This document shows positions 52,657 through 61,643 of a DNA stretch of 64,000 nt, piece after piece. The DNA lies in assembly GCF_042686125.1 (NCBI RefSeq), contig NZ_JBHUOV010000001.1:186001-250000 (forward strand), given 5' to 3'. Origin of the DNA: Oceanihabitans iliipiscarium (GTDB lineage: Bacteria; Bacteroidota; Bacteroidia; Flavobacteriales; Flavobacteriaceae). The notes under the pieces were generated by a model. The model saw only the letters and a list, made by a program, of their open reading frames with translations. It was not told where the DNA came from and did not search any database. Every line of letters starts with the position of its first letter. Position 1 is the stretch's first letter. The position numbers were made by a program, and so were the translations under genes.

Positions 52657-55600
52657 ATGATACATTTCAATTTTAAAAAGTGGAATACTATTTTAGGATG
52701 GTTTTCTTTTTTAATCGCTCTAATAACATATAGCCTAACTGTAGAACCAACAGTTAGTTTCTGGGATGCTGGCGAATATATATTAACAGCTTCTAAACTC
52801 CAAGTTGGTCATCCTCCTGGAGCTCCTTTGTTTCAAATGATGGGTGCATTCTTCTCAATTTTTACTTTTGGAAACAACGAACTCATTGGTTGGATGATGA
52901 ATATGATGAGTGCTGTATCTAGTGCTTTTACTATATTGTTTATGTTCTGGACCATCACACTTCTCCTAAGAAAAATAATCGTTTTTACTAATCCTAGGAA
53001 TGAAGAAAATAGTACAAGCTCTTCTTTAGAAAACACTTCACTAACAAAACAACAATATATGGCTATATTGGGATCTGCATTAGTGGGTAGTTTAGCTTTT
53101 ACTTTCACTGATTCTTTTTGGTTTAATGCAGTTGAAACTGAAGTATATGCCATGGCTACTCTAATTATGTCAATCTTATTTTGGCTTGCTTTACGTTGGG
53201 AACAGGAAATGGATAAACCACGAGGAAACCGTTGGCTCATTCTTATTGCATTTGTTATTGGCTTGTCTTTTGGAGTACACTTTATGGGCTTATTAACTAT
53301 TCCTGCCATTGGTTTAATTTACTATTTTAAAAACTACAAAGACATTACCTTAAAGAGCTTTATTATCGCAAATGTTACAACTGTTGCTATACTACTATTT
53401 ATCTTTAAATTACTTGCTCCAAATATTTTAAGATTCTTTAGTGTCCTAGAAATTTTCTTTGTCAATTCAATAGGACTTCCTTTTAATTCAGGCTCTATTA
53501 TTGCAGCTTTACTTTTAATTGCTCTAGTTTATTTTGGTTTACAATACACACGAAAAAAACAATACAAACATTTAAACACAGCTATTTTATGCTTAACTTT
53601 TATTGTTGTTGGGTTCTCTTCTTGGACCATGCTCCCTATTCGTGCTAATGCTAATGTGGTTATTAACGAAAATAATCCATCTAGCGCAAGAGAGTTATTA
53701 GCCTACTACAATTTAGAACAATACCCTGAAACACATTTGTTTTATGGCCCACAGTTTACAGATCAATATTCTGGCTTAGATGAAATTGAGCCTTATGTAG
53801 ATGATAAACCTAAATACGAAAAAGACTATGCTAAAGGGAAATATGTTATTGTTAATGACTACAAAAAAGCAAAACAAAATTATAACAATAAACATGCTTC
53901 AATATTACCAAGAATGTGGAGCCCTGAAAATGCTGAAAACTATTTAATGTTTACTGGCATATTAGATTTTAAACTTAAACCAGAGTATCAACTAGAAAAC
54001 GAATTACGAAGTGCTATTTTTTCATTTAAAAATGATGTCTCTCAGGGTTTAATCGATTATGAAGACTATCACAATTTCTTAAAACAGTTTGGACAATACT
54101 TAGACATTGAAAAGCCTTCATTTATTGACAACGTCATTTACATGTTTGAATACCAATTAGGCTACATGTATTGGCGATATTTTATGTGGAATTTTGTTGG
54201 ACGACAAGACGACACTCAAGGTGAATACGACAATCATGGAAATTGGATAAGTGGCATTAATTTTATTGATGCTATACATTTAGACCAATCTCAAGATAAT
54301 TTACCAAGTGATGTTAAAAACAATAAAGCAAGAAACACTTATTACTTTTTACCTTTACTTTTAGGTTTAATTGGACTGTTCTTTTTATTTAATAAAGACA
54401 AAAAATTATTTTGGACCATGTTAGTATTTTTCTTGTTTACTGGACTAGCTATACAAGTATATACTAACGTCAGACCTTTTGAACCTCGTGAAAGAGACTA
54501 CTCTGTTGTTGGCTCTTTTTATGTGTTTGCCATCTGGATTGGATTTGGTGTTTATGCGATATTTGATAATCTAAGACAAAAGATAACTTCAAAACTTCTT
54601 GCGCCTGGAATAACACTAATTTGTTTAATTTTAGTCCCAGCAATTTTAGCTGCAAACAATTGGGATGACCATGATAGATCTGGTAAATATTCTGCTAGAG
54701 CCATGGCTAAAATGTATTTAGATTCTTGCGATGAAAATGGTATTTTATTTTCTATTGGAGATAATGATACATTTGCCCTTTGGTATGCTCAAGAAATTGA
54801 AGGCTACAGAACAGATGTTCGTGTAGTTAACACGAGTCTTTTTCAAACCGATTGGTATATTGATCAAATGAAACGAAAAGCCTATGACAGTGATCCAATA
54901 CCATCTCAACTTACTCATGATCAATACAAACATGGTACTAGAGATTATATTATGAAGCGCACTTATTTTGTGAACGAAAAAGGTCAAGCTGTAAAACTAT
55001 TAAAATCGGATACTTTAGATATTAAAGATTTCTTAGAATTTGTTGGAAGTGAGAATCCTAAAACCAAATTTAAATTTATTCTACAACAACAAGGCGAAAA
55101 CCCAAATGATTATCCATCACAATTAACAAACTCGAACTATTTCCCTGTTGAGCATGTGAGAATTCCTGTAAATAAAGAAAATGCATTAAAAAGTGGTATT
55201 GTAAAAGAAAAAGACGCTGATAAAATCGAAGACTTTATCGATATAAAAATCACAGAAAGCGCGCTTTATAAAAATCGTCTCCTCATGTTAGACATCGTAG
55301 CCAATAATGACTGGAAACGCCCAATATATTTCACAGGAGGTAGTTTTGGTGACGATGACTATATTTGGATGAAAGATTATTTACAATTAGATGGCCTGTG
55401 CTATAAATTAACACCTATAAAAACACCTGTAGATAGAGCAAATCCTTTTGATATGGGACGTGTAGATAGTGAAAAAATGTATGATATTGTTACAAAATGG
55501 GATTGGGGAAATAGTAATAGTCCTGATGTATATTATGATACTGAAACTAGAACCAACTCGATAACTTACAGAGGAAATCTTGCGCGTTTAATAGAGCAAT

Positions 55601-56046
55601 TTATCAACGAAGATCAACCTGAAAAAGCCGAAGAAATAGCCGATTTGGCTATGGATAAACTCCCTGTAGAATATTATGGCTATTACACGTTATTAGAACC
55701 CTACATTAGTGCTTATTATGAAGTTGGCGCTAAAGAAAAAGCGCGAAAATTATTTAAAGATGTTAGTATTAAATATCAAGAAAATTTAACCTATTATAGT
55801 AGTCTTGAACAAAGCAAACAACGCCAACTAGGTGAGCTTATTATTACTGATATTGAACGCTATAAAGCACTTGTTGATGTGGTTATGGATTATGATGAAG
55901 AATTAGCAAAAACTGAAACAAAAACCTTTACAAACTTCTTGCAATTGTTTGATCACTTTAATGCTGGGATTCAAGAGGAAGATTCAAGAAATCAACCCGA
56001 AGACATAGACCTTAAACAACAAGACACTATAATCGCTCCAGAATAA
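52657..56046 (+). CDS. DUF2723 membrane glycosyltransferase (GT117-like)
   Basis: 1129 residues. The N-terminal half has a GT-C-type set of membrane helices and the DUF2723 hallmark SFWDAGEYILTASKLQVGHP (34-53), including the acidic pair expected in the first periplasmic loop. More helices lie near 170-350 and 555-650; the C-terminal part (about 660 on) is soluble and carries helical repeats near the end. The family includes human TMEM260, a protein O-mannosyltransferase, so a role in glycosylating exported proteins or lipids is likely. It is followed after 12 bases by a polysaccharide deacetylase in the same direction. Confidence 0.9.
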   Translation: MIHFNFKKWNTILGWFSFLIALITYSLTVEPTVSFWDAGEYILTASKLQVGHPPGAPLFQMMGAFFSIFTFGNNELIGWMMNMMSAVSSAFTILFMFWTITLLLRKIIVFTNPRNEENSTSSSLENTSLTKQQYMAILGSALVGSLAFTFTDSFWFNAVETEVYAMATLIMSILFWLALRWEQEMDKPRGNRWLILIAFVIGLSFGVHFMGLLTIPAIGLIYYFKNYKDITLKSFIIANVTTVAILLFIFKLLAPNILRFFSVLEIFFVNSIGLPFNSGSIIAALLLIALVYFGLQYTRKKQYKHLNTAILCLTFIVVGFSSWTMLPIRANANVVINENNPSSARELLAYYNLEQYPETHLFYGPQFTDQYSGLDEIEPYVDDKPKYEKDYAKGKYVIVNDYKKAKQNYNNKHASILPRMWSPENAENYLMFTGILDFKLKPEYQLENELRSAIFSFKNDVSQGLIDYEDYHNFLKQFGQYLDIEKPSFIDNVIYMFEYQLGYMYWRYFMWNFVGRQDDTQGEYDNHGNWISGINFIDAIHLDQSQDNLPSDVKNNKARNTYYFLPLLLGLIGLFFLFNKDKKLFWTMLVFFLFTGLAIQVYTNVRPFEPRERDYSVVGSFYVFAIWIGFGVYAIFDNLRQKITSKLLAPGITLICLILVPAILAANNWDDHDRSGKYSARAMAKMYLDSCDENGILFSIGDNDTFALWYAQEIEGYRTDVRVVNTSLFQTDWYIDQMKRKAYDSDPIPSQLTHDQYKHGTRDYIMKRTYFVNEKGQAVKLLKSDTLDIKDFLEFVGSENPKTKFKFILQQQGENPNDYPSQLTNSNYFPVEHVRIPVNKENALKSGIVKEKDADKIEDFIDIKITESALYKNRLLMLDIVANNDWKRPIYFTGGSFGDDDYIWMKDYLQLDGLCYKLTPIKTPVDRANPFDMGRVDSEKMYDIVTKWDWGNSNSPDVYYDTETRTNSITYRGNLARLIEQFINEDQPEKAEEIADLAMDKLPVEYYGYYTLLEPYISAYYEVGAKEKARKLFKDVSIKYQENLTYYSSLEQSKQRQLGELIITDIERYKALVDVVMDYDEELAKTETKTFTNFLQLFDHFNAGIQEEDSRNQPEDIDLKQQDTIIAPE

Positions 56047-56058
56047 ATACTGGAAAAC

Positions 56059-56682
56059 ATGAACTTAACTCCAGTAAAAACTCCTTTAGTTATCAAGAAG
56101 CTATTTCCAAATTTCATTTGGGAAATGCCCTCAGATACTAAGGAAATTTATTTGACTTTTGATGATGGTCCAACACCAGAAATTACGAACTGGACTTTAG
56201 ATGTTTTAAAACTATACAATGCTAAAGCTACTTTTTTTTGTATCGGAAATAATGTAGAAAAACGTCCTGATATTTTTCAAAATATAATCAATGAAGGACA
56301 TGCTATTGGCAACCACACATATAATCATGTGAAAGGCTGGAAAACCTCTGTTGAAGATTATTTAGAAGACATCAAAAAGGCTGAAAAATTTATTAACTCT
56401 AAACTTTTTAGACCTCCTTATGGGCAAATCACACCCAAACAAGGCTCATCATTAATTGATTTAGGTTACAAGGTCGTGATGTGGAATGTATTATCTATAG
56501 ATTGGGACGTATTTGTATCTAGAAAAATATGCTTGAATAATGTAATTTCAAAAGCGACATCAGGAAGTATTATTGTTTTTCACGATAGTGTAAAAGCTTC
56601 AAAAAACATGCAATATGCTTTACCAAAAGTACTTGAGCACTTTAGTGAAAAAGGTTTTGTTTTTAAAGCAATAGAAAGTTAA
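56059..56682 (+). CDS. Polysaccharide deacetylase family protein (NodB domain)
   Basis: 207 residues, essentially just the NodB domain. Motif 1 TFDDGP (33-38, Asp35 base and Asp36 metal), motif 2 GNHTYNH (His86 and His90, metal), motif 3 RPPYG, motif 4 MWNVLSIDWD and motif 5 IIVFHDS are all present, so it should be a functional metal-dependent N- or O-deacetylase. No signal peptide is evident, which is odd for a polysaccharide enzyme; it may act on a cytoplasmic or lipid-linked precursor. Probably co-transcribed with the DUF2723 gene. Its TAA shares the bases TTAA with the stop of the thioredoxin-like gene opposite. Confidence 0.93.
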   Translation: MNLTPVKTPLVIKKLFPNFIWEMPSDTKEIYLTFDDGPTPEITNWTLDVLKLYNAKATFFCIGNNVEKRPDIFQNIINEGHAIGNHTYNHVKGWKTSVEDYLEDIKKAEKFINSKLFRPPYGQITPKQGSSLIDLGYKVVMWNVLSIDWDVFVSRKICLNNVISKATSGSIIVFHDSVKASKNMQYALPKVLEHFSEKGFVFKAIES

Positions 56683-56975
56683 ACGTATTCTTGAATTAAC
56701 CCAATAAGTGTATTGGCATCTTGCTCTCCACTTTGACGCCATTTCATTTCGCCATTTTTATAGATAATTAATGTTGGCAGACCTTTGACACGCAAAGCTT
56801 CAGCAAGTTCTTTATTTTTATCTACATCAATTTTAATGACTTTAGCTTTATCGCCAAGTGCAGCAGCTACATCTCTTAAAACAGGATGCATAGCTGTAGA
56901 TTGTTCATTCCATTCTGTAAAAAAATCTAACAAAACAGGAATCTCTACATCGATAAGTTCACCAAATTTTGACAT
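56679..56975 (-). CDS. Thioredoxin-fold protein without catalytic cysteines
   Basis: 98 residues with the complete thioredoxin fold: LLDFFTEW (15-22), VIKIDVDKNKELAEALRVKG, the cis-Pro loop GLPTLIIYKNGE and a C-terminal helix. Where thioredoxin has WCGPC this protein has W-N-E-Q-S (22-26), so neither redox cysteine is present and it cannot do dithiol exchange. It may bind partners as a chaperone. The surrounding sequence is well conserved, arguing against a pseudogene. It converges with the deacetylase gene with a four-base overlap (TTAA). Confidence 0.88.
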   Translation of the reverse strand: MSKFGELIDVEIPVLLDFFTEWNEQSTAMHPVLRDVAAALGDKAKVIKIDVDKNKELAEALRVKGLPTLIIYKNGEMKWRQSGEQDANTLIGLIQEYV

Positions 56976-57006
56976 ACATTAAAGTTTTAGGTCAAACATC
57001 GTATTA

Positions 57007-57014
57007 CAAACCTA
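57007..57014 (-). promoter_or_regulatory. Possible -7 element for the thioredoxin-like gene
   Basis: Minus-strand TAGGTTTG, an exact TAnnTTTG match, 31 bases before the start codon. No TTG is found at the standard spacing. Confidence 0.4.
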
Positions 57015-57130
57015 CGTATTTTTTTTATATTATACTTTAAATCAATCATTCTAGTAGGTTCACTATGACTTGTTTATAAAAATACGCATTTTCATAGTAA
57101 ATATAACATTTCCACATAATTATATACTAT

Positions 57131-58417
57131 TTAGGCGCGTTTTAGTTCTATAACTGTTATTTCTGGCCAAATCCCAACACGACCTGGAAATGCTAAAAAG
57201 CCAAATCCTCTATTAATATAGAGATATTGCTCGGCTTCTTTATACAATCCTGCCCATTTAGGATAACGGTATTTTACTGGACTCCATTTAAAATTTAAAA
57301 AAGGAATTTCAATGCCAAATTGCATACCATGTGTATGACCAGACAAGGTTAATTGTATTTTCTTTTCGAAATCTTTAATATTTGGCTCATCGACTACAGT
57401 ATTTAAATTGTATTTATCGCCATTTCTTCCAACTTCTACGGCTTTAAAATCAAAGTGTGAAGGATCATGAGACATTAAAATATTAAATGCGTTATCATCA
57501 ATATTCTTTGTTGCTTCTTTTAAGCTTCCGCGTTTTGGAAAATGTCTTGAAGCTCCCCAATTTTCAACACCTAAAATATTTATTTTCTGACCATTTTTTT
57601 CAATCGTTCTGCTTTCATTCAGTAATAAATCAAAGCCTATTTGCTTATGTATGTCTTCTAACTTTCTGTGATTTTCTTGTATCTCTTCATTGGTATCATA
57701 AGCATAATAGCCATAATCATGATTCCCTAATACAGAATACAAACCATCTTCAGCTTCAAGCTTTTTAAAAGAATCGACCCAAGGATGCATTTCTTCTGCC
57801 ACTACATTTACAAGGTCTCCAGTAAACAAAATAGCATTGCTTTGTTGCTGATTAATTAAATCTACAGCATATTCAATTTTGTCTTTATTATCAAAACTTC
57901 CTGAGTGAATATCGCTTATTTGAGTAATGGTATAACCATCAAAAGCTTCAGGTAAATCATCAAATACAATTTGCTGTTTAATAACTTTAAAATTATACTT
58001 TCCTTTAATCACACCATAAACAAAACCAGCAAAGGGAATAGCAGCTATACCTAGTGCAATTTGACTAATAAATTTACGTCGTGAAGGAATGGCTTCCTTT
58101 AACGTTGTGTCTTGTTTGAAGTAATTAAAAAGGGTTTCAAAAACTCTAAAAATATCCTCAAGAAACAAAATAGCAAAGACCACTAATTTAGGTGTCACAA
58201 AAGTTAAAAACAATGCAACAGCATAGCCTGTGTTTAAACTAAATCGACTTCCTTTTTGAACCAGACTCATTTGGTAAAAAAACACCATACATACCACCAC
58301 AAACAAGACCCAAAAACCAATCAGAATAAATTTATTTCTGGTAATCGTTCGTAATGAAAAGAAAGTGTAAAGCTCTAGTATAAAAACTAGAATAAAAGGA
58401 ATAATAAATCTACTCAT
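57131..58417 (-). CDS. Membrane-bound metallophosphoesterase
   Basis: 428 residues: four N-terminal membrane helices (within about 1-95), a further hydrophobic segment preceded by SRRKFISQIALGIAAIPFAG, then a calcineurin-like phosphoesterase domain with SDIHSG, FTGDLVN, LGNHDYG, LMSHDP and LSGHTHGMQFG, providing all dimetal ligands. This resembles the YkuE/YaeI group, some of which cleave UDP-linked lipid intermediates. The catalytic domain is probably on the outer face of the membrane. It is 47 bases downstream of the GH2 gene, with an exact -7 element in between. Confidence 0.92.
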   Translation of the reverse strand: MSRFIIPFILVFILELYTFFSLRTITRNKFILIGFWVLFVVVCMVFFYQMSLVQKGSRFSLNTGYAVALFLTFVTPKLVVFAILFLEDIFRVFETLFNYFKQDTTLKEAIPSRRKFISQIALGIAAIPFAGFVYGVIKGKYNFKVIKQQIVFDDLPEAFDGYTITQISDIHSGSFDNKDKIEYAVDLINQQQSNAILFTGDLVNVVAEEMHPWVDSFKKLEAEDGLYSVLGNHDYGYYAYDTNEEIQENHRKLEDIHKQIGFDLLLNESRTIEKNGQKINILGVENWGASRHFPKRGSLKEATKNIDDNAFNILMSHDPSHFDFKAVEVGRNGDKYNLNTVVDEPNIKDFEKKIQLTLSGHTHGMQFGIEIPFLNFKWSPVKYRYPKWAGLYKEAEQYLYINRGFGFLAFPGRVGIWPEITVIELKRA

Positions 58418-58434
58418 TGTTGTCTTAATTCTTA

Positions 58435-58442
58435 CAAATATA
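58435..58442 (-). promoter_or_regulatory. Possible -7 element for the metallophosphoesterase gene
   Basis: Minus-strand TATATTTG, exact TAnnTTTG, 17 bases before the start codon; the -33 match is poor. Confidence 0.38.
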
Positions 58443-58464
58443 CTTCTAAAATCGAAGAAATTTC

Positions 58465-60945
58465 TTAACGCGTTGTTAATAAACTATTAAGCGTTTTTAA
58501 TTGTAAATTATTTAATGATTTACTTTTGGTGTTAAACTGAATGGTTTTTGTTTTATTTGGCAATAAGTCGAAGTAATTGTCGGAAAAGTGTCCTTTTTCA
58601 TTACAAAATAAAAAAACATTTTTTTGAAGAGTTTCACTTGAGAGTTCTATTTGAAAACCTGATTCTATTTGAGTTACTTTTTTTTGAATTTCGGCTTGTT
58701 TCAATTGTAAATCTTTAGGTTTCACCAAATAAAAATGAGATTCTGAATCCCCAAATTTTAAAACTATTACAACTTCGTTTTTATTAAACTGAAGTGTGTT
58801 TAGATTCAATTCATATTGAACACGACTAGAATTAGAATCTACTTGAATAGATTCTGAGATATTCAAAATTTCTTTTCCATTAAAATCTATAATTTGAAGT
58901 TGTAATGTATCTGAATACGGTTTCAAATCATCATTAACAACAAAAACCTTCATTATATCATTCTCAACTTCTGATGAAATCAACACGTCTTCAAAACTGT
59001 GTTTTGCTTGATAATGTAAGGCTTTCCAATTCCCAAAAAAATCAATACTACTCCAAGAAACTGATGGCCAGCAATCATTTAATTGCCAATATAAAGTTCC
59101 CATGTTATATGGTTTTTTACGTCGTTGTGCTTCAATTCCTTTTGAAATCCCATAAGCTTGTAACAGCTGACTCACATAGACATAATCTTCAGCATTATTT
59201 GGCACAGGAAAATCACGCGCCATGTACGTTTGAATCAACTGAAATCCTCTAGCATGCTTTTGATGTGATTGAAATCCTTCAGAAGTAATATCAATTGAAT
59301 CATTCTGATTAATATACTTTATGACCTCATAACTCGGCAACGATTGAAATCCGAACTCACTCATAAATCGAGGCACATTGTTTTCTAAATGTTCGAAAGG
59401 ATAGGCATCATGCCAAATCCACCAATCGTGTGCATCACCTTCAAACTTATATTTTGGATTCCCACGACCATATTTGGGTGAAGATTGCCAGTAATCAATA
59501 TCTGTAAATTGGTGAACAGTATTTGGTAAGATAGAATCAAAAACCTTTAAATAATTCTTCCAAATCTCTTCTTTTTCAGCTTCACTCCTATTCGCTTGCC
59601 AACCCCAACGATGCCAACCTTCAGAATTTTCGTTATTACCACACCACAATGCTATTGACGCGTGATTTCTCAAGCGTTTAACATTGTCTACAGCTTCCTG
59701 TTTTACATTTTTCAGAAAAGCATCATCACCAGGATACATGGCACATGCAAACATAAAATCTTGCCAAATTAAAATGCCTTTTTCATCGCATAAATCATAA
59801 AAAATATCATTTTCATAAATCCCTCCTCCCCAAACTCGAAGCATGTTCATATTAGCAGCAACCACATCGTCTAACAGGGTTTTATAATGTGCATTTGTGA
59901 CTTGATTTTGCAGACTATTTTGTGGAATATAATTTGCGCCTTTAGCATAAACAGGAACACCATTTACCTTAAAATAAAAGGATTCACCAAGACTGTCTTT
60001 TTCTGCAACTAAGTTGATGGTTCGCAATCCTTTTTTTACTGAAATACTATCTAAAATGTTCTCAGCATCACTTACGACGATTTTTATATCATACAAATAA
60101 GGATCTCCTAAATTATGTGGCCACCAACGCTTAGGATTTTTGATTTGAAAAGCGATTGCTGAGTTATCATTTATAGGATTAAACTCCTTACTTTGAGCAA
60201 GGCTATCATTAATATATACTGAATAAACTAGCTCCTGATTTAATGCTGACATAGAATTAATTTCAGCTATTAAATCTGCTACAGAATCCGTTAATTTTAC
60301 TTGCTTTAAATAAATATCTTCTATCTTAAAATCATTCCAAGCCTTTAATTTTATAGGTCTCCAAATGCCACTTGTGTTGAGTTTCGGTCCCCAATCCCAG
60401 CCATATTGAAACTGTGCTTTTCTGGTAAAGATTCGGTTGCCTTCTGGAAGTGAGTAGTTTAATTTTGATTTTTCATTGCTCTCATATTTTTCAGTATTTT
60501 CAAAAACGATTCGCAATTCATTTTCGGATTTTAACTGCGATGTTACATCAACTAAAAAATTTCGAAATGCATTATTAGATTTTAGTATTAAGTGATCGTT
60601 TAAAAATACAGAAGCATAAGTATCTAGACCTTCAAAATTGAGTTCTAAATGTTTCATTTTTAACAATCGATCATCAACTTTAAAATTGGTTTTATATTCC
60701 CAATCCATTTCAGAAAACTCTTGAATTGTGGTTTCATTATCCTTGATAAAAGGGTCGTCAATAATCCCATTTTTTAATAAATCTGAATACACATTTCCTG
60801 GAACCTCAGCGTGCATCCATGATTCAGATTTCACATTTTTAAATTGCCAATCATCATTTAGAGTGATTATTTCGGGAACATCATGTTTAGGTTGACATGC
60901 AACACAAAAACTCAAAAAAACAAGCAGGAAACTACATCTCATCAT
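58465..60945 (-). CDS. Glycoside hydrolase family 2 beta-mannosidase, lipoprotein
   Basis: 826 residues. Lipoprotein signal (LVFLSFCVAC, Cys17). Sugar-binding and immunoglobulin-like domains precede a TIM barrel (about 330-640) with acid/base Glu439 in WCGNNENSEGW and nucleophile Glu530 in MSEFGFQSLPS; VWGGGIYENDIFYDLCDEKG and the NPKRWWPHNLGDPYLY motif are typical of beta-mannosidases. It should release terminal beta-linked mannose, as in the core of N-glycans. Its start overlaps cutC by 14 bases, and a GH20 enzyme lies one gene further upstream. Confidence 0.93.
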   Translation of the reverse strand: MMRCSFLLVFLSFCVACQPKHDVPEIITLNDDWQFKNVKSESWMHAEVPGNVYSDLLKNGIIDDPFIKDNETTIQEFSEMDWEYKTNFKVDDRLLKMKHLELNFEGLDTYASVFLNDHLILKSNNAFRNFLVDVTSQLKSENELRIVFENTEKYESNEKSKLNYSLPEGNRIFTRKAQFQYGWDWGPKLNTSGIWRPIKLKAWNDFKIEDIYLKQVKLTDSVADLIAEINSMSALNQELVYSVYINDSLAQSKEFNPINDNSAIAFQIKNPKRWWPHNLGDPYLYDIKIVVSDAENILDSISVKKGLRTINLVAEKDSLGESFYFKVNGVPVYAKGANYIPQNSLQNQVTNAHYKTLLDDVVAANMNMLRVWGGGIYENDIFYDLCDEKGILIWQDFMFACAMYPGDDAFLKNVKQEAVDNVKRLRNHASIALWCGNNENSEGWHRWGWQANRSEAEKEEIWKNYLKVFDSILPNTVHQFTDIDYWQSSPKYGRGNPKYKFEGDAHDWWIWHDAYPFEHLENNVPRFMSEFGFQSLPSYEVIKYINQNDSIDITSEGFQSHQKHARGFQLIQTYMARDFPVPNNAEDYVYVSQLLQAYGISKGIEAQRRKKPYNMGTLYWQLNDCWPSVSWSSIDFFGNWKALHYQAKHSFEDVLISSEVENDIMKVFVVNDDLKPYSDTLQLQIIDFNGKEILNISESIQVDSNSSRVQYELNLNTLQFNKNEVVIVLKFGDSESHFYLVKPKDLQLKQAEIQKKVTQIESGFQIELSSETLQKNVFLFCNEKGHFSDNYFDLLPNKTKTIQFNTKSKSLNNLQLKTLNSLLTTR

Positions 60946-61642
60946 TTATACTTTTTATAATGGATTTGATGGATTCAAAGTCAGAGACGGTTTGTTGTAT
61001 TTCGCCAAAATAAGAACTCTTATTTTTATCTTGAATCACTTTTGATGCAGAGGCATGAATTTCGATAAAACCAGCTGCTTTAAACAGTTTAGCATTATCT
61101 AAATGTATTCCACTCCCAGGAAGTATGATGATTCTTTTATTGGCTTTCTCATTTAATGTCTTCAACAATTTCATGCCTTTTTCTGCTGAAACTTCCTGCC
61201 CAGAAGTTAAAATACGATTTACACCTAAAGCTATTAACTGCTCTAGAGTTTCGATAGGATTTGGGATACAATCAAAAGCACGATGGAAGGTAAAAGTTAA
61301 GGGTTTTGCTATTTCTATAAGTATTTGTGTGCGCTCTATATCTAATGATTGGTCTTCATTTAAAACTCCTGAAACAATTCCAGAACATCCTAAATCTTTA
61401 CACACTTGAATATCGCGTTTCATGATTTCAAATTCAGCATCAGAATAGGTGAAATTTCCAGATCGCGGACGAGTGAGTACATATGTTTCTATTGATAAAT
61501 CTTCTGTTACTTGCTTGATTAACCCATAACTTGGCGTCACACCTCCAACACATAATTCGCTACACAACTCTATACGTTGTGCTCCTGCATCTTGTGCGTT
61601 TTTTGCCGATTGAAATGAGTTTGCGCAGATTTCTAGAATCAT
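60932..61642 (-). CDS. cutC: CutC family protein
   Basis: 236 residues, a TIM-barrel protein with the family segments CANSFQSAKNAQDAGAQRIE, VLTRPRSGNFTYSDAEFEIM and FHRAFDCIPNPIETLEQLIA. It is named for copper homeostasis in E. coli, but that role is disputed and the enzyme activity, if any, is unknown. In Bacteroidetes it often sits among glycosidase genes, as here between GH20 (one base gap) and GH2 (14-base overlap), which hints at a role in sugar metabolism. Confidence 0.94.
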   Translation of the reverse strand: MILEICANSFQSAKNAQDAGAQRIELCSELCVGGVTPSYGLIKQVTEDLSIETYVLTRPRSGNFTYSDAEFEIMKRDIQVCKDLGCSGIVSGVLNEDQSLDIERTQILIEIAKPLTFTFHRAFDCIPNPIETLEQLIALGVNRILTSGQEVSAEKGMKLLKTLNEKANKRIIILPGSGIHLDNAKLFKAAGFIEIHASASKVIQDKNKSSYFGEIQQTVSDFESIKSIIKSINDEM

Positions 61643-61643
61643 A

